A stretch of 64,000 nucleotides of DNA, from positions 496,001 to 560,000 of the forward strand of contig JADJWG010000002.1 of NCBI GenBank assembly GCA_016716475.1, in the 5' to 3' direction. Source of the DNA: Phycisphaerales bacterium. Lineage in GTDB: Bacteria; Planctomycetota; Phycisphaerae; UBA1845; Fen-1342. Positions 36,131 through 45,174 of this stretch are shown one piece after another. Position 1 is the stretch's first letter, and every line of letters starts with the position of its first letter. A model generated the notes under the pieces. That model ran no database searches. It saw nothing but the letters and a program-made list of their open reading frames with translations, and was not told the origin of the DNA. The position numbers and the translations under genes are program-made.

Positions 36131-36802
36131 TCAGCGGTGGCAAACAGAGCAGTTTTGCATGTATTCCAGATCGCGAATGTTGTACTTGTCGATCAGCCGG
36201 CGAGCCAGTTCCTGTCCCGCCGCGCCGGAGGGTGGCCGCCACTCCATGTCGGTCGCCGCGATTTCGTCCAGATCACGCAGTCGCGGTCCTGGATTGCGGT
36301 GACAGTCCAGGCACCAGCTCATGCTGAGCGGCTTCGCCTGGTAAACCACTTCCATGCGGTCAACACGTCCGTGGCACTCCACGCAGCCGACACCGCGATT
36401 CACATGGGCGGAGTGGTCGAAGTACGCGTAGTCCGGCAGATCATGCACTCGCACCCACGGAATGGGCAGACCGGTCTCATAGTACGCCTGTCGCAGCAGG
36501 GCCAGTTTGGGACTGGTCTGGCCGATGCCGTGTTGAGTAGAGTGGCAGTTGATGCAGGTTTGGGTGGGGGGAATCGCGGCGTGTGCCGCCTGCTCGACTG
36601 TGGAATGACAGTAGCGGCAATCCATGCCGAGTTCACCCGCGTGCAGTTTGTGGCTGAAGGGGATCGGTTGCACCGGAGCGTAGCCGACATCCGTCGCTTC
36701 GGTCGAGAAGCCGAACGTCACGATCCCGGCCGCGTAGGCCGGCGCGAGGAGCACGACGCCAAGCACTACCCAGCGAATACGATTGAACCACTTTGGAAAC
36801 AT
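36131..36802 (-). CDS. actA: Alternative complex III subunit ActA (pentahaem cytochrome c)
   Basis: The protein has 223 residues from ATG 36802; the frame is open further upstream but without a signal. An N-terminal hydrophobic helix (IRWVVLGVVLLAPAYAAGIVTFGF) anchors it. Five haem-binding motifs follow: CRYCH, CINCH, CVECH, CLDCH and CSVCH, with additional His ligands such as FSHKLH and YFDHSAHVNRG. This count matches ActA. It passes electrons from ActB clusters toward the mono-haem cytochromes and the oxidase. It is the first gene of the operon, with a good promoter about 190 bases upstream. Confidence 0.95.
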   Translation of the reverse strand: MFPKWFNRIRWVVLGVVLLAPAYAAGIVTFGFSTEATDVGYAPVQPIPFSHKLHAGELGMDCRYCHSTVEQAAHAAIPPTQTCINCHSTQHGIGQTSPKLALLRQAYYETGLPIPWVRVHDLPDYAYFDHSAHVNRGVGCVECHGRVDRMEVVYQAKPLSMSWCLDCHRNPGPRLRDLDEIAATDMEWRPPSGAAGQELARRLIDKYNIRDLEYMQNCSVCHR

Positions 36803-36988
36803 GTACGTGGCGATGGAGCGACTCCCTTTCGTTTCGCCGCTGCAACCTGCGTGATGGTCCGCACACGGTGCCGCGGAATCAAGCCGCAGCAGTTTCACGA
36901 ACAGGTTTTGCAAGCACTGAAACCCGGTCGAAACCGGACCTGCGCCAAGGTATTTCCGCTGCACCGAGCCCTCTGCAACGGAACGGCA

Positions 36989-37018
36989 TTTATCGCGGTT
37001 CCGCGGGGTTCTTGTCAA
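36989..37018 (-). promoter_or_regulatory. Promoter of the ACIII-caa3 operon
   Basis: On the minus strand a perfect TTGACA (37018-37013) and GATAAA (36994-36989) are separated by 18 bases. Transcription would start about 180 bases before ActA. On the opposite strand TACAAT (37044-37049) ends only 8 bases before the start codon at 37058. If used, it would give an almost leaderless message, but it lacks a -35 box. Confidence 0.6.
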
Positions 37019-37057
37019 GTAGTACGAGCGACAAGAGTAGCGATACAATCGCGTGCC

Positions 37058-37945
37058 ATGTTGAACCGTTGGGTCGGAATATCGTCTGCCGCGCTGATGC
37101 TGCTCGCCAACGCGGCGATCTTTCAGCGCGATGTGCTCCCAGACTGGTTCGCCACCGATCCGCCCCGGGCGGATGCCTACACGCTGCAACCGGGTGAAGA
37201 GCGGCTGGCGCAGGTGGGCATTTTCGACGAGCGCGGGCGGCTGGTTGGGCGAAGCTGGACCCGCAGCCGCAGGCCGGTCTCGGCCGACATCGTCATTACT
37301 TCGACGACGACGCAGCTTCGGCCGGTGGCGCTACCGGGTGGAGTGACGAGCCCGCCGGCCCGTATCGAGACCGAGGTCACCCACAAGGTCGGCGTACGCG
37401 TTGTGGACGAGCTCAGTTTCCAGGTGTTCGGACTCGGCATGCCGATCGAATTGCGCGGCGAGACCATGCCCACCGGCGAGTTCCCGATCCTGTGGAAGGT
37501 GGGCCCTCAGTCCGGCAGCATCACGCTGGATACCACCGCGCCTGCGGCGTTGGGCGATGTCATTCGGCCGTTCGACCGTTTGCCGGAATTGTACGTGGGG
37601 CAGAGCTGGCGGCTGGAGCTGCTGAATCCGCTGAAACATGTCCTGCCGCAGCTCGAGGGCCGTACCCTGGGGCTCGAATCGGTGCTGGTACAGGTGACGG
37701 GTGAAGCGCGGATTGAGCATGGCGGCCGGACCGTGGATGTGTTTGTGGTCGAGGGTGGCGGGGCCACGGCCTACGTCGGGATGGACGGTACCGTGCTGCG
37801 GCAGGTGGTGCGCGTTCCCCTGCTGGGCCGCCTCGAATTGCTGGATGAGGAGTATGACGAGGAAGCTCGCATTCGCGCCACCTCGAACATTGCAGAGGAC
37901 ACCCGGCCGCACCGCAGGCGGGGGCGGCATGCGGAGCAGCGATGA
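37058..37945 (+). CDS. Membrane-anchored protein of unknown function, ABC ATPase partner
   Basis: The protein has 295 residues from ATG 37058; the frame is open far upstream as antisense of ActA and is ignored. A single N-terminal helix (GISSAALMLLANAAIFQR) is followed by a long soluble beta-rich domain, with VGIFDERGRLVGRSWTRS, ELRGETMPTGEFPILWKVG and VFVVEGGGATAYVGMDGTVLRQVVRVPLLGRLELL. The last strands resemble proteins with an outer-leaflet or periplasmic beta sandwich. It ends in an Arg-rich tail. No family could be recognised. It overlaps the ABC ATPase gene by four bases, so the two are expressed together. Confidence 0.6.
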   Translation: MLNRWVGISSAALMLLANAAIFQRDVLPDWFATDPPRADAYTLQPGEERLAQVGIFDERGRLVGRSWTRSRRPVSADIVITSTTTQLRPVALPGGVTSPPARIETEVTHKVGVRVVDELSFQVFGLGMPIELRGETMPTGEFPILWKVGPQSGSITLDTTAPAALGDVIRPFDRLPELYVGQSWRLELLNPLKHVLPQLEGRTLGLESVLVQVTGEARIEHGGRTVDVFVVEGGGATAYVGMDGTVLRQVVRVPLLGRLELLDEEYDEEARIRATSNIAEDTRPHRRRGRHAEQR

Positions 37946-38733
37946 GTGTTGCCCGGGAAGTCACGGTTCGCATCCGCGAGATGACCAAATCGTACGGGAC
38001 CAATGTCGCGGTCGCGGACCTCTCGCTGGCGCTGTACGCGGGTGAAGTCTTCGCTTTCCTCGGCTTGAACGGCGCCGGCAAGACCACCACGCTCAAGGCG
38101 ACAACCGGTCTCCTGCGTCCCGACCGCGGTTCGGTCGAGGTATGCGGTTACGACCTCGGACGTACGCCCGAGGCCGCTAAGCATCACATCGCCTACGTGC
38201 CGGACCAGCCCTTCATTTATGACAAGCTGACCGGTCGTGAGTTTATCCGGTTCACATGGGAGATGTACGGCGTGCCCGTGGACGAGGCCGAGGAACGGCT
38301 GACCGAGCTGCGGAGGCAATTCACACTCGACGGCTTCATCGATTCACTCTGCGAGACCTATAGCCACGGCATGAAGCAGAAAGTTGCCCTGGTGGCGGCC
38401 CTGATCCATGCTCCACGTGTCCTGATCGTCGATGAGCCGATGGTGGGCCTCGATCCTCGCACTGCCCGCACGACCCGTGATCTGTTCCGTGCCCTGGCGG
38501 ACCGCGGTGGCACCGTCTTCATGAGCACGCATACGCTCGATGTGGCGGAACAGTCGGCGGACCGCATCGGTATCATCCACCACGGTCGGTTGCTCGCGCT
38601 CGGTACGCTGTCAGAACTTCGCTACCAGTCGCAGATGGATGGTCGGCTCGAGGACATCTTCCTTCGCCTCACCGACGAAACCACGGACGAGGCCCGTCCG
38701 AACGGTGACCCCGCCCATGGCTCTCCTGCGTAG
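37942..38733 (+). CDS. ABC transporter ATP-binding protein
   Basis: The 263-residue protein has the Walker A loop FLGLNGAGKTTTLK (about 41-54), the Q-loop region YVPDQPFIYDKLTGREF, the ABC signature YSHGMKQKVALVAALIH (in place of LSGGQ), Walker B VLIVDEPMVGLD and the switch His in FMSTHTLDVAEQ. The sequence is closest in type to multidrug or Nod-factor-like exporters (CcmA/NatA class). A permease is expected but none follows; the next gene is on the opposite strand. The coupled upstream gene has only one helix, so the membrane subunit must lie elsewhere or be missing. Confidence 0.9.
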   Translation: MSVAREVTVRIREMTKSYGTNVAVADLSLALYAGEVFAFLGLNGAGKTTTLKATTGLLRPDRGSVEVCGYDLGRTPEAAKHHIAYVPDQPFIYDKLTGREFIRFTWEMYGVPVDEAEERLTELRRQFTLDGFIDSLCETYSHGMKQKVALVAALIHAPRVLIVDEPMVGLDPRTARTTRDLFRALADRGGTVFMSTHTLDVAEQSADRIGIIHHGRLLALGTLSELRYQSQMDGRLEDIFLRLTDETTDEARPNGDPAHGSPA

Positions 38734-38869
38734 CAGTTCTCCCAATGCTTCCGCGCGTCTTTGGGGAGTACTCGGGAAATTGCCTTGATTCTACAGATTC
38801 TCAACCCACCCAACCTTCCCGGCGAGGATGGGAAGGTACTGGGATCACATCAAGCGCATTCCCTTGGGC

Positions 38870-40489
38870 TCACTCTCCCCGCTCTGTGCTGTTCCCCGCC
38901 AGCCGGATTTCCCAGAACGGTGCACTCCTCTCGATGTAAAGTGGCGCTGCCACGATTTGCTCAACGTCCGCCGATGGTATGGCGATGACCCTCCCACCCG
39001 CGGCAAGGTGTGCCTGCCAGGCCTCCACCGTCACGCTCGGGAATCCGTCTCTCCCCAGTTCCGTCAATCCCCAGAAGATGCGCACCGCCGGTGCCGCGCC
39101 GCCCAGGTGTTGCGTGTTGGCGACCGGAAAGATGGTCGTGGTGTCACCCACAATCCAGCCCGCCGGCTCGGCGGCCGCGAGTGTCGCTCGGGCGAACGTA
39201 CTTGCCGACATATCCCCGAGACGCCATGGCCGGAAAAAATGTGCGTACTCGTCACGGTAGGGGATGTCGCGCAGCGCCGCTCGCAGCAGGCCGCGCTGCT
39301 CGGCTATTCGGGGAAACACGGCATAGACGATCGGCGGCAACAGCGCGCTGATCACGAGCGCAACCGCCGTCGCCGGTGCGCAACCGTGTCGCCGACTCCA
39401 CCGCAGGACAACATGCGCCCCGATGCCGCTCCACAGTCCAAGCAACGCCGCGACCGGCACGAAATAGGTGTAAAGGTCCACGATGTTGTATCGCGCTACG
39501 AACAACGCAATCAGCGCACTCTGCGGGATCAGCACCGCAGCGTAACGCTTGCGCCAACCCTGCCGCCATTGCACCAGCCCGACAACGGCAAGCAGCGCGG
39601 CGAGCGATGGAAAACAGTAGCCGAAGGTGAGTGCAACGATGCGCACGTGTCCGCTGGTGAAGCCGAAGTTCAGCACCCGATCACCCCAGCCAGGGTGCTC
39701 AGCCGTCCCCCCGAACACGGCCGATCGCAGGGTGAGCAGCACCTCGCCGGTCCGACTCGCCTCCGCAAGGATCATCCAGAGGTAGGGGGCTGCCCCGGCG
39801 GCCCAGGTCACACCACAGGTCAACAGCCAGTGCCACGCGATGCGCCCACGGGCAATTCTTTCGAGCAACAGGATCCCGTAGGTCGCGAGTGAGAGCACCC
39901 CCAGCATGTGATCCGCGACGTGCAGTCCGTTCACCAGGAACACCGCCGCCAGCCATCCCGCCTGTTGGGTCCGAGCAAAGCGGAGCAGCAGCAACCACTC
40001 AAGAATCAACAGGGCCGCGGCAATGGTGTAGGTCTCCGTGACCGCCGACATCTGCCAGTACGCATGCGCCAGCCCCATCGCGAAGGTTCCGCAAAGTGCT
40101 GCGAGTGGGCTCGCCGTCAGGCGGACGAGCAGTCCCGCGAGTAGCCCTGCCCCAACCGCGCCGAACACGGCCGACAGCAAGTTCAGCGCGTGCATCGGAT
40201 GGACGCCCGGAATCTGGAGCGCTGCGCGTCCTAACCAATAATGCAGTGGGTGCGAGAGCGCGAGACCGAAGGGGTGAAACAGCTCCCCGGTAAGGATGCG
40301 GTATTGATGCAGCCCGGGATCCTGCCATTCGGCGCCGGGACTGGCGGTCAGCGTGTAAAGCAATAGGAACACAAGCCCGACTGACCCGCCGAAGCGCGTC
40401 GCCTGCCGCATGGCCGGCCGAACAGTCCCGGGGAGTAGTTCTGGTTGCCTGCCGCACCTTTGTAGCACGGACCGGATACCGGCTGTCAC
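38870..40489 (-). CDS. DUF2723-like polytopic membrane protein (possible protein O-mannosyltransferase type)
   Basis: The 539-residue protein starts at GTG 40489, overlapping the preceding stop as GTGA. It has about eleven membrane helices and a C-terminal soluble domain of about 150 residues. The loops after the first helices read YTLTASPGAEWQDPGLHQYRI and LALSHPLHYWLGRAAL, matching the early Asp and HP patterns of GT-C/DUF2723 proteins. HADHMLGVLSL and YNIVDLYTYFVPVAALLGL fit too. GT-C enzymes use lipid-linked sugars to glycosylate exported proteins or lipids. Specific substrate unknown. It is coupled to the thioredoxin-fold gene upstream. Confidence 0.7.
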   Translation of the reverse strand: MTAGIRSVLQRCGRQPELLPGTVRPAMRQATRFGGSVGLVFLLLYTLTASPGAEWQDPGLHQYRILTGELFHPFGLALSHPLHYWLGRAALQIPGVHPMHALNLLSAVFGAVGAGLLAGLLVRLTASPLAALCGTFAMGLAHAYWQMSAVTETYTIAAALLILEWLLLLRFARTQQAGWLAAVFLVNGLHVADHMLGVLSLATYGILLLERIARGRIAWHWLLTCGVTWAAGAAPYLWMILAEASRTGEVLLTLRSAVFGGTAEHPGWGDRVLNFGFTSGHVRIVALTFGYCFPSLAALLAVVGLVQWRQGWRKRYAAVLIPQSALIALFVARYNIVDLYTYFVPVAALLGLWSGIGAHVVLRWSRRHGCAPATAVALVISALLPPIVYAVFPRIAEQRGLLRAALRDIPYRDEYAHFFRPWRLGDMSASTFARATLAAAEPAGWIVGDTTTIFPVANTQHLGGAAPAVRIFWGLTELGRDGFPSVTVEAWQAHLAAGGRVIAIPSADVEQIVAAPLYIERSAPFWEIRLAGNSTERGE

Positions 40490-41013
40490 GGCACGACCTG
40501 CTGCTTCTGACGGTCAAAATCGGTGAGCGGCCGTCCGATGTAGGTCATGAATTGTCGCTCATCGACAAGGCCGTCTGTGCGCGTGACCACTTCACCGTCG
40601 GCATTGAGAAGCAGCAACAGGGGGGAGTCGCCGAGATTGAACCGCGATGACAGGAGGTCGCCGGGTTGCACGGCGATCTTGACGCGAATCGCCGTTTCGA
40701 GGGGCTCGCGTACCCAACGCTGGTTGAAAAGATGCAGCTCGTTGCGCTGATGAAGCGGATCGGTCGGCTTGAAGAGGTAGAGGAAGATCCGTTTGTTCGT
40801 CTGCCGGGCCTGCTCCTGGGCCTGCTCCAGCGTACCCTCGAACCACGGGAGTTCCGGCCCACCGGTGCTGATCCACTGGTTGAGCAGCACGAAGCCCGCG
40901 AGCAGGCCCAGGAACAGCAGCACACCCCAGGCCGGAGGACCCTTGCGTTTGGCGGCACGGTCGGCCGCCGGTGGGGTGCCGAGCGGGGGATGCTCTTGAA
41001 CGGGTGCGTTCAT
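40486..41013 (-). CDS. Membrane-anchored thioredoxin-fold protein without CxxC
   Basis: The protein has 175 residues from ATG 41013 behind AGGAA. A Pro-rich head, a single membrane helix (AWGVLLFLGLLAGFVLLNQWIS) and a thioredoxin-like domain follow. The domain shows LEQAQEQARQTNKRIFLYLFKP, AIRVKIAVQPGDLLSSRFNLGDSPLLLLLNADGEVV and RQFMTYIGRPL. The active site where CxxC would lie reads PTDPLHQR, so no dithiol chemistry is expected. It may act as a chaperone or binding module for the coupled DUF2723-like protein. Confidence 0.65.
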   Translation of the reverse strand: MNAPVQEHPPLGTPPAADRAAKRKGPPAWGVLLFLGLLAGFVLLNQWISTGGPELPWFEGTLEQAQEQARQTNKRIFLYLFKPTDPLHQRNELHLFNQRWVREPLETAIRVKIAVQPGDLLSSRFNLGDSPLLLLLNADGEVVTRTDGLVDERQFMTYIGRPLTDFDRQKQQVVP

Positions 41014-41159
41014 GGGGTTGGTTCCTGGCGGCTGCGGACACGCGGCGGGCACGAATTCCGCCCAGTTCGATTAGTGTACCGTGGTTGCGGAAGCGGGCGG
41101 AGGAAAACGACGATAGAATTTTCGGACGATCCGCAGGTTCGAGTCCAGAGGAGTTCGTA

Positions 41160-42695
41160 GTGCTCAAGCCCTTTCCGCCCGAACTGGAGGAACAGCGCCG
41201 CATCATCGAAGATGTGGCGCGGGCCGAGGGACTCGACTTCTTCGACACGATCTTCGAGATCATCGATTTTGACCAGATCAACCAGATCGCAGCTTATGGC
41301 GGCTTCCCGCAGCGCTACCCCCACTGGCGTTTCGGCATGGACTACGAGCGCCTTCGCAAACAGCACGCCTACGGTCTCGGCCGCATTTACGAGATGGTCA
41401 TTAACAATGACCCCTGTTACGCCTACCTGCTCTCCGACAACGAGTTCGTCGATCAGAAGCTCGTCATGGCACACGTCTACGGCCACTGCGACTTCTTCAA
41501 GAATAACATCTGGTTCAGCAAGACCAACCGCAAGATGATGGACGGGATGGCGAACCACGCCACGCGCATCTACCGCCACATCGACCGCCAGGGCTATGAG
41601 CGCGTGGAGCGCTGGCTCGACATCTGCCTGACGCTCGACAACCTGATCGATCCACACCTGCCCTTCATGAAACGATCGGAGGGGCCGCGCCGCCCGAGCC
41701 GCCCGACCCTCCGCGAGCAGGTCGAACGCGGTGTGCGCTTTCCTGCCAAGCCGTACATGGATCGCTACATCAATCCCCCCGAGCGGCTCCAGGCCGAGCG
41801 TGAGGCCGAGGAAAAGGCCGCCCAGGCCCGTCGGAAGGCCTTTCCCGCCGACCCACAGCGCGACGTGCTGGGCTTTCTGCTGCGCCATGCCCCCCTCGAA
41901 GACTGGGAGGGCGACTGCCTCTCGATTATCCGCGATGAGGCCTACTATTTCGCCCCGCAGGGCATGACCAAGATCATGAACGAGGGCTGGGCGAGTTTCT
42001 GGCACTCGCGGATGATGACCCGCTACCACCTGCGCGATCACGAGTTGATCACCTACGCGGATCATCACTCCGGGACACTGGCCACCTCCCCGGGCCGGTT
42101 GAATCCCTACAAGCTCGGCATCGAACTCTTCCGCGACATCCAGGATCGCTGGAACCGTGGCCGCTTCGGCAAGGAATTTGAGGAGTGCGACTCCATCGAG
42201 CGGCGCCGCACCTGGGACACCCAGCTCAATCAGGGCCGCGATAAGATTTTCGAGGTGCGCCGCATCCACAACGACGTCACCTTCATCGACGAGTTCCTGA
42301 CGCCCGAGTTCGTCGACCGTTACAAGCTGTACCACTACCGCCGCGACCCGACGACCGGCCGGATGGTGGTCGTGAACCGTGACTTCAACACGATCAAGCA
42401 GACGATGCTCTTCATGCTGACCAATCACGGCCAGCCCTATATCTACGTGGTGGATGGCAACTACGCGAACCGCGGCGAGCTGTACCTTGCGCACAAACAC
42501 ATCGGGGTGGATCTTGACATGAAGTACGCCAGCGAGTGCCTGCGCTCCATCCAGTTGATCTGGCGCCGCCCCGTCCATCTCCAGGCCCGCATCAAGGACG
42601 ACATGATACTTTTTTCCTGCCTCTCGGAAGAGGAGGTCAAGCACCAGAAGATCACCGCGGACTTGCCCAAGCCCGCCCATACCCACATCGTCTGA
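41160..42695 (+). CDS. SpoVR/YcgB family protein
   Basis: The protein has 511 residues from GTG 41160 with AGAGGAG before it; the frame is open upstream without homology. It shows GLDFFDTIFEIIDFDQINQIAAYGGFPQRYPHWRFGMDYE, then VMAHVYGHCDFFKNN, HATRIYRHIDRQG and LGFLLRHAPLEDWEGDCLSIIRDEAYYFAPQGMTKIMNEGWASFWHS. All are hallmarks of SpoVR. The family is needed for spore-cortex or stress-related processes but its biochemistry is unknown. It usually sits with PrkA and YeaH genes; none is next to it here. Confidence 0.95.
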   Translation: MLKPFPPELEEQRRIIEDVARAEGLDFFDTIFEIIDFDQINQIAAYGGFPQRYPHWRFGMDYERLRKQHAYGLGRIYEMVINNDPCYAYLLSDNEFVDQKLVMAHVYGHCDFFKNNIWFSKTNRKMMDGMANHATRIYRHIDRQGYERVERWLDICLTLDNLIDPHLPFMKRSEGPRRPSRPTLREQVERGVRFPAKPYMDRYINPPERLQAEREAEEKAAQARRKAFPADPQRDVLGFLLRHAPLEDWEGDCLSIIRDEAYYFAPQGMTKIMNEGWASFWHSRMMTRYHLRDHELITYADHHSGTLATSPGRLNPYKLGIELFRDIQDRWNRGRFGKEFEECDSIERRRTWDTQLNQGRDKIFEVRRIHNDVTFIDEFLTPEFVDRYKLYHYRRDPTTGRMVVVNRDFNTIKQTMLFMLTNHGQPYIYVVDGNYANRGELYLAHKHIGVDLDMKYASECLRSIQLIWRRPVHLQARIKDDMILFSCLSEEEVKHQKITADLPKPAHTHIV

Positions 42696-42823
42696 TCGCC
42701 GGCCCCGCCCCCACACCGTCGGCGCACCGCCGTCGGCTTCTGACACGCCCGGGCGGCCCCTTTCCACCACCACCGGGCGCGATTACCCTCCACGACCAAA
42801 GCCCGTTTTGTGAAAGGATCCGC

Positions 42824-45001
42824 ATGGCCGCGTCGCGCAGTTCGCAGACCCCCCCCGCGCCGTACCGTCACCAGCCCACCGGCTGGAATACCTGGGATTT
42901 TCAGGGTTTCAACCGCTTGGTGTACCTGAAGGCGGGCCGCACCATCGTCGTGGTGCAATTTTCCATCTGGGATGAAACGGTTCCGGCTCCCAAACCGCCG
43001 CCCGATCCCGAGCATCGCAAGATTGGGCGTCTGTACGAGCAGTTCCGCTGGGAGCATGTCACCCGTTTAGGCCCACATGCTCCCCTCGGCCTGCCCGCTG
43101 TCCTCAACTTCAAGGCCGGTGAGAGCGAGTACACCGCCGAGGCCCTTGATCGCAACGGCACCCTTGAACTGACCGTCACGCCACGCGTGCCATCGTCCCA
43201 GCGGATTGTCTTCCAGTTTCTGGCACCCGTTGGTGAGACCCCCGAACGCCTGAAGCCGAATCACGGCCGCTTTGCCGGTTGCGAGGTACGCTTCAAGGGC
43301 TGCCAATGGCCGCTCCGGTACTACGTCAACGTCGCCGAGCCCTATGCGATTGGTGAACCCGGTGCTGCCGCCACGATCTTCGTGAAGCCGCCCGGGGCGT
43401 CTGCGAGCAAAGGCGCCGGGACGGTGGCCGTTCTCCAGAAGAGCGCGCTGACCGGTGGTGGCGCCCTCGCCGAAGCCCCCGGCGCGATGATGCAGGCCAT
43501 CTGCTGGAACACGCTGTACGACACGCGGCGCGGTCTCGTCTCCTCGCCGGTCAGTCGCGACTGGTGCTACGACTGGCGCGGCGTCCTGGTTTTCTGCTGG
43601 GATACATTCCTGGTCGGCACCTTCATGTCCTACGAAGCGCCGGAACTCGCCCGGCTGAACTTTGAGTCGGTCGTCGCCGCGATCGACGAACTCGGTCACG
43701 TCCCGAATTACTACATGGCCCACGGAGCCGCCTCGCGTGACCGCTCCATGCCCCCGCTCGGCAGCTACCTCATCTGGAAGACGCAGTGCGCCTCCCCGGA
43801 TCGCGCCTGGCTCAGTCGCATCTACCCGCGCCTCGCGCGCTGGCATGGCTACTGGTTCAAGCACCGCGACGGCAACGGCAGCGGGTTGCTGTCCTGGGGT
43901 TCGAACGATGTGCCCTACGAGTTCCCGCAGTTGGTGCCTTACAACAACAAGCTCCAGCACACGCGGCAGTCCGCGATGTACGAATCCGGTCTTGACAACT
44001 CACCCATGTTCGACGGCGTGGACTTCGACGCCGAGAGCTGCTGCCTGCAACTCGATGATGTTGCGCTCAGCAGCTACTTCGCGCTGGACTGCGACGGCCT
44101 GGCGCGCATCGCCGAATTCCTTGGACACCGGGCCGAGGCCGCGCACTACCGCGCCGAGTACGCCCGCATTACGCAGCGCATCAACGAACACCTCTGGGAC
44201 GAGCAGCACGGCCTGTACTGCAACCGCCACTGGGACGGTCGCTTCTCCGACCGCTGGTCCCCGACATCTTTCTTCCCGCTGCTGGCCGGCGTCGCCACGC
44301 CCGACCGCGCCGCACGCATGGTACGCGAGCACCTGCTGAACGAACGGGAGTTCTGGGGGCCATACGTCCTGCCTTCCATCAGCCGGAGTGATCCGGCCTA
44401 CGCCGACAACGACTACTGGCGCGGTCGCATCTGGGGTCCGTTCAACTTCCTCGTGGCCGAAGGGCTGCGTCGCTATCGCTTTGATGCGGAGGCGGCCGAA
44501 CTCGCCCGCCGGAGCTGCGAGATGTTCATGCGCGAATGGCGGAAGGACGGTGGCGTCTACGAGAACTACAACGCCGACACCGGTGAAGGGGCCGACGTCT
44601 GGAACGCCGCCCGGCTTTACCACTGGGGCGGCCTGCTGGCGTTCATCGCGTTGCAGGAGCTGGTGGACGTTGAACCGTCGGGTTACCTGCGGTTCGGCTC
44701 GCTGGAGTACCCCGCTGCGGAATTGCGCAACGTGCGGCTTGGCGGCAGCACGTTCGATATCGCACTGGGCGACGAGCTGCGCGTCACGCGCGGCGGAAAA
44801 CCATACTTGCATTGTTCGACCCGTGCACTGGTGCGGCTGCCGCTGGGCGGAACGCCGGATGAACCCATCGAGCTGACCGCGGCCGGTCCGGGCAAGTTAA
44901 CGCTCTTCAGCCACAAGGGGCCGCGGCGTCCCATGCGCCTGCCGGATGGCCGGCGGATCGAGCCGACTGGCCGCGCGCCGAAACTCGTCTGGAAGTGGTG
45001 A
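42824..45001 (+). CDS. GH63-like glycoside hydrolase
   Basis: The protein has 725 residues from ATG 42824 behind AAAGGAT; the upstream open frame runs antiparallel to no gene and is ignored. An N-terminal beta-sandwich (1-230) precedes an (alpha/alpha)6 barrel with SRDWCYDWRGVLVFCWDTFLVGTFMSYE, HVPNYYMAHGAASRDRSMPPLGSYLIWK, SWGSNDVPYEFPQ, ESGLDNSPMFDGVDF and FWGPYVLPSISRSDPAYADNDYWRGRIWGPFNFLV. The ESGLDNSP segment and DYWRGRIWGP loop match GH63 (mannosyl-oligosaccharide glucosidase / mannosylglycerate hydrolase). No signal peptide, so it is intracellular. The substrate could be a glucosylated or mannosylated osmolyte; this is inference. Confidence 0.82.
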   Translation: MAASRSSQTPPAPYRHQPTGWNTWDFQGFNRLVYLKAGRTIVVVQFSIWDETVPAPKPPPDPEHRKIGRLYEQFRWEHVTRLGPHAPLGLPAVLNFKAGESEYTAEALDRNGTLELTVTPRVPSSQRIVFQFLAPVGETPERLKPNHGRFAGCEVRFKGCQWPLRYYVNVAEPYAIGEPGAAATIFVKPPGASASKGAGTVAVLQKSALTGGGALAEAPGAMMQAICWNTLYDTRRGLVSSPVSRDWCYDWRGVLVFCWDTFLVGTFMSYEAPELARLNFESVVAAIDELGHVPNYYMAHGAASRDRSMPPLGSYLIWKTQCASPDRAWLSRIYPRLARWHGYWFKHRDGNGSGLLSWGSNDVPYEFPQLVPYNNKLQHTRQSAMYESGLDNSPMFDGVDFDAESCCLQLDDVALSSYFALDCDGLARIAEFLGHRAEAAHYRAEYARITQRINEHLWDEQHGLYCNRHWDGRFSDRWSPTSFFPLLAGVATPDRAARMVREHLLNEREFWGPYVLPSISRSDPAYADNDYWRGRIWGPFNFLVAEGLRRYRFDAEAAELARRSCEMFMREWRKDGGVYENYNADTGEGADVWNAARLYHWGGLLAFIALQELVDVEPSGYLRFGSLEYPAAELRNVRLGGSTFDIALGDELRVTRGGKPYLHCSTRALVRLPLGGTPDEPIELTAAGPGKLTLFSHKGPRRPMRLPDGRRIEPTGRAPKLVWKW

Positions 45002-45174
45002 TTCCGGCGGCAGTGCCACGAACAAAGTGGTCCGTTGGGATGGCACGGCTTGTCCGCCGCTCGAGATGGATGAGGTACGAGCGGTCGAAAGAGCGCGTGC
45101 CGCGCAGCACCGCGGCCGCTGCGCTGGGGAACGCCGCGGCCGCGAATGCACGGAGTCGCCGAGTGCGGTGAGGG

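Noticed and set aside
36137..37057. Long plus-strand open frame opposite ActA
   Set aside because: It is an antisense shadow of a clear pentahaem cytochrome gene. Only the part from ATG 37058 has sense-strand features.
41137..41153. GGTTCGAGTCC resembling the T-arm of a tRNA
   Set aside because: No acceptor, D or anticodon arms can be folded from the flanking bases, and the sequence is the leader and ribosome-binding region of SpoVR.
45100..45145. GCGGCCGC-type palindromes between the GH63-like and EF-G-like genes
   Set aside because: They are short, imperfectly spaced and without a T-run. I cannot support a terminator.
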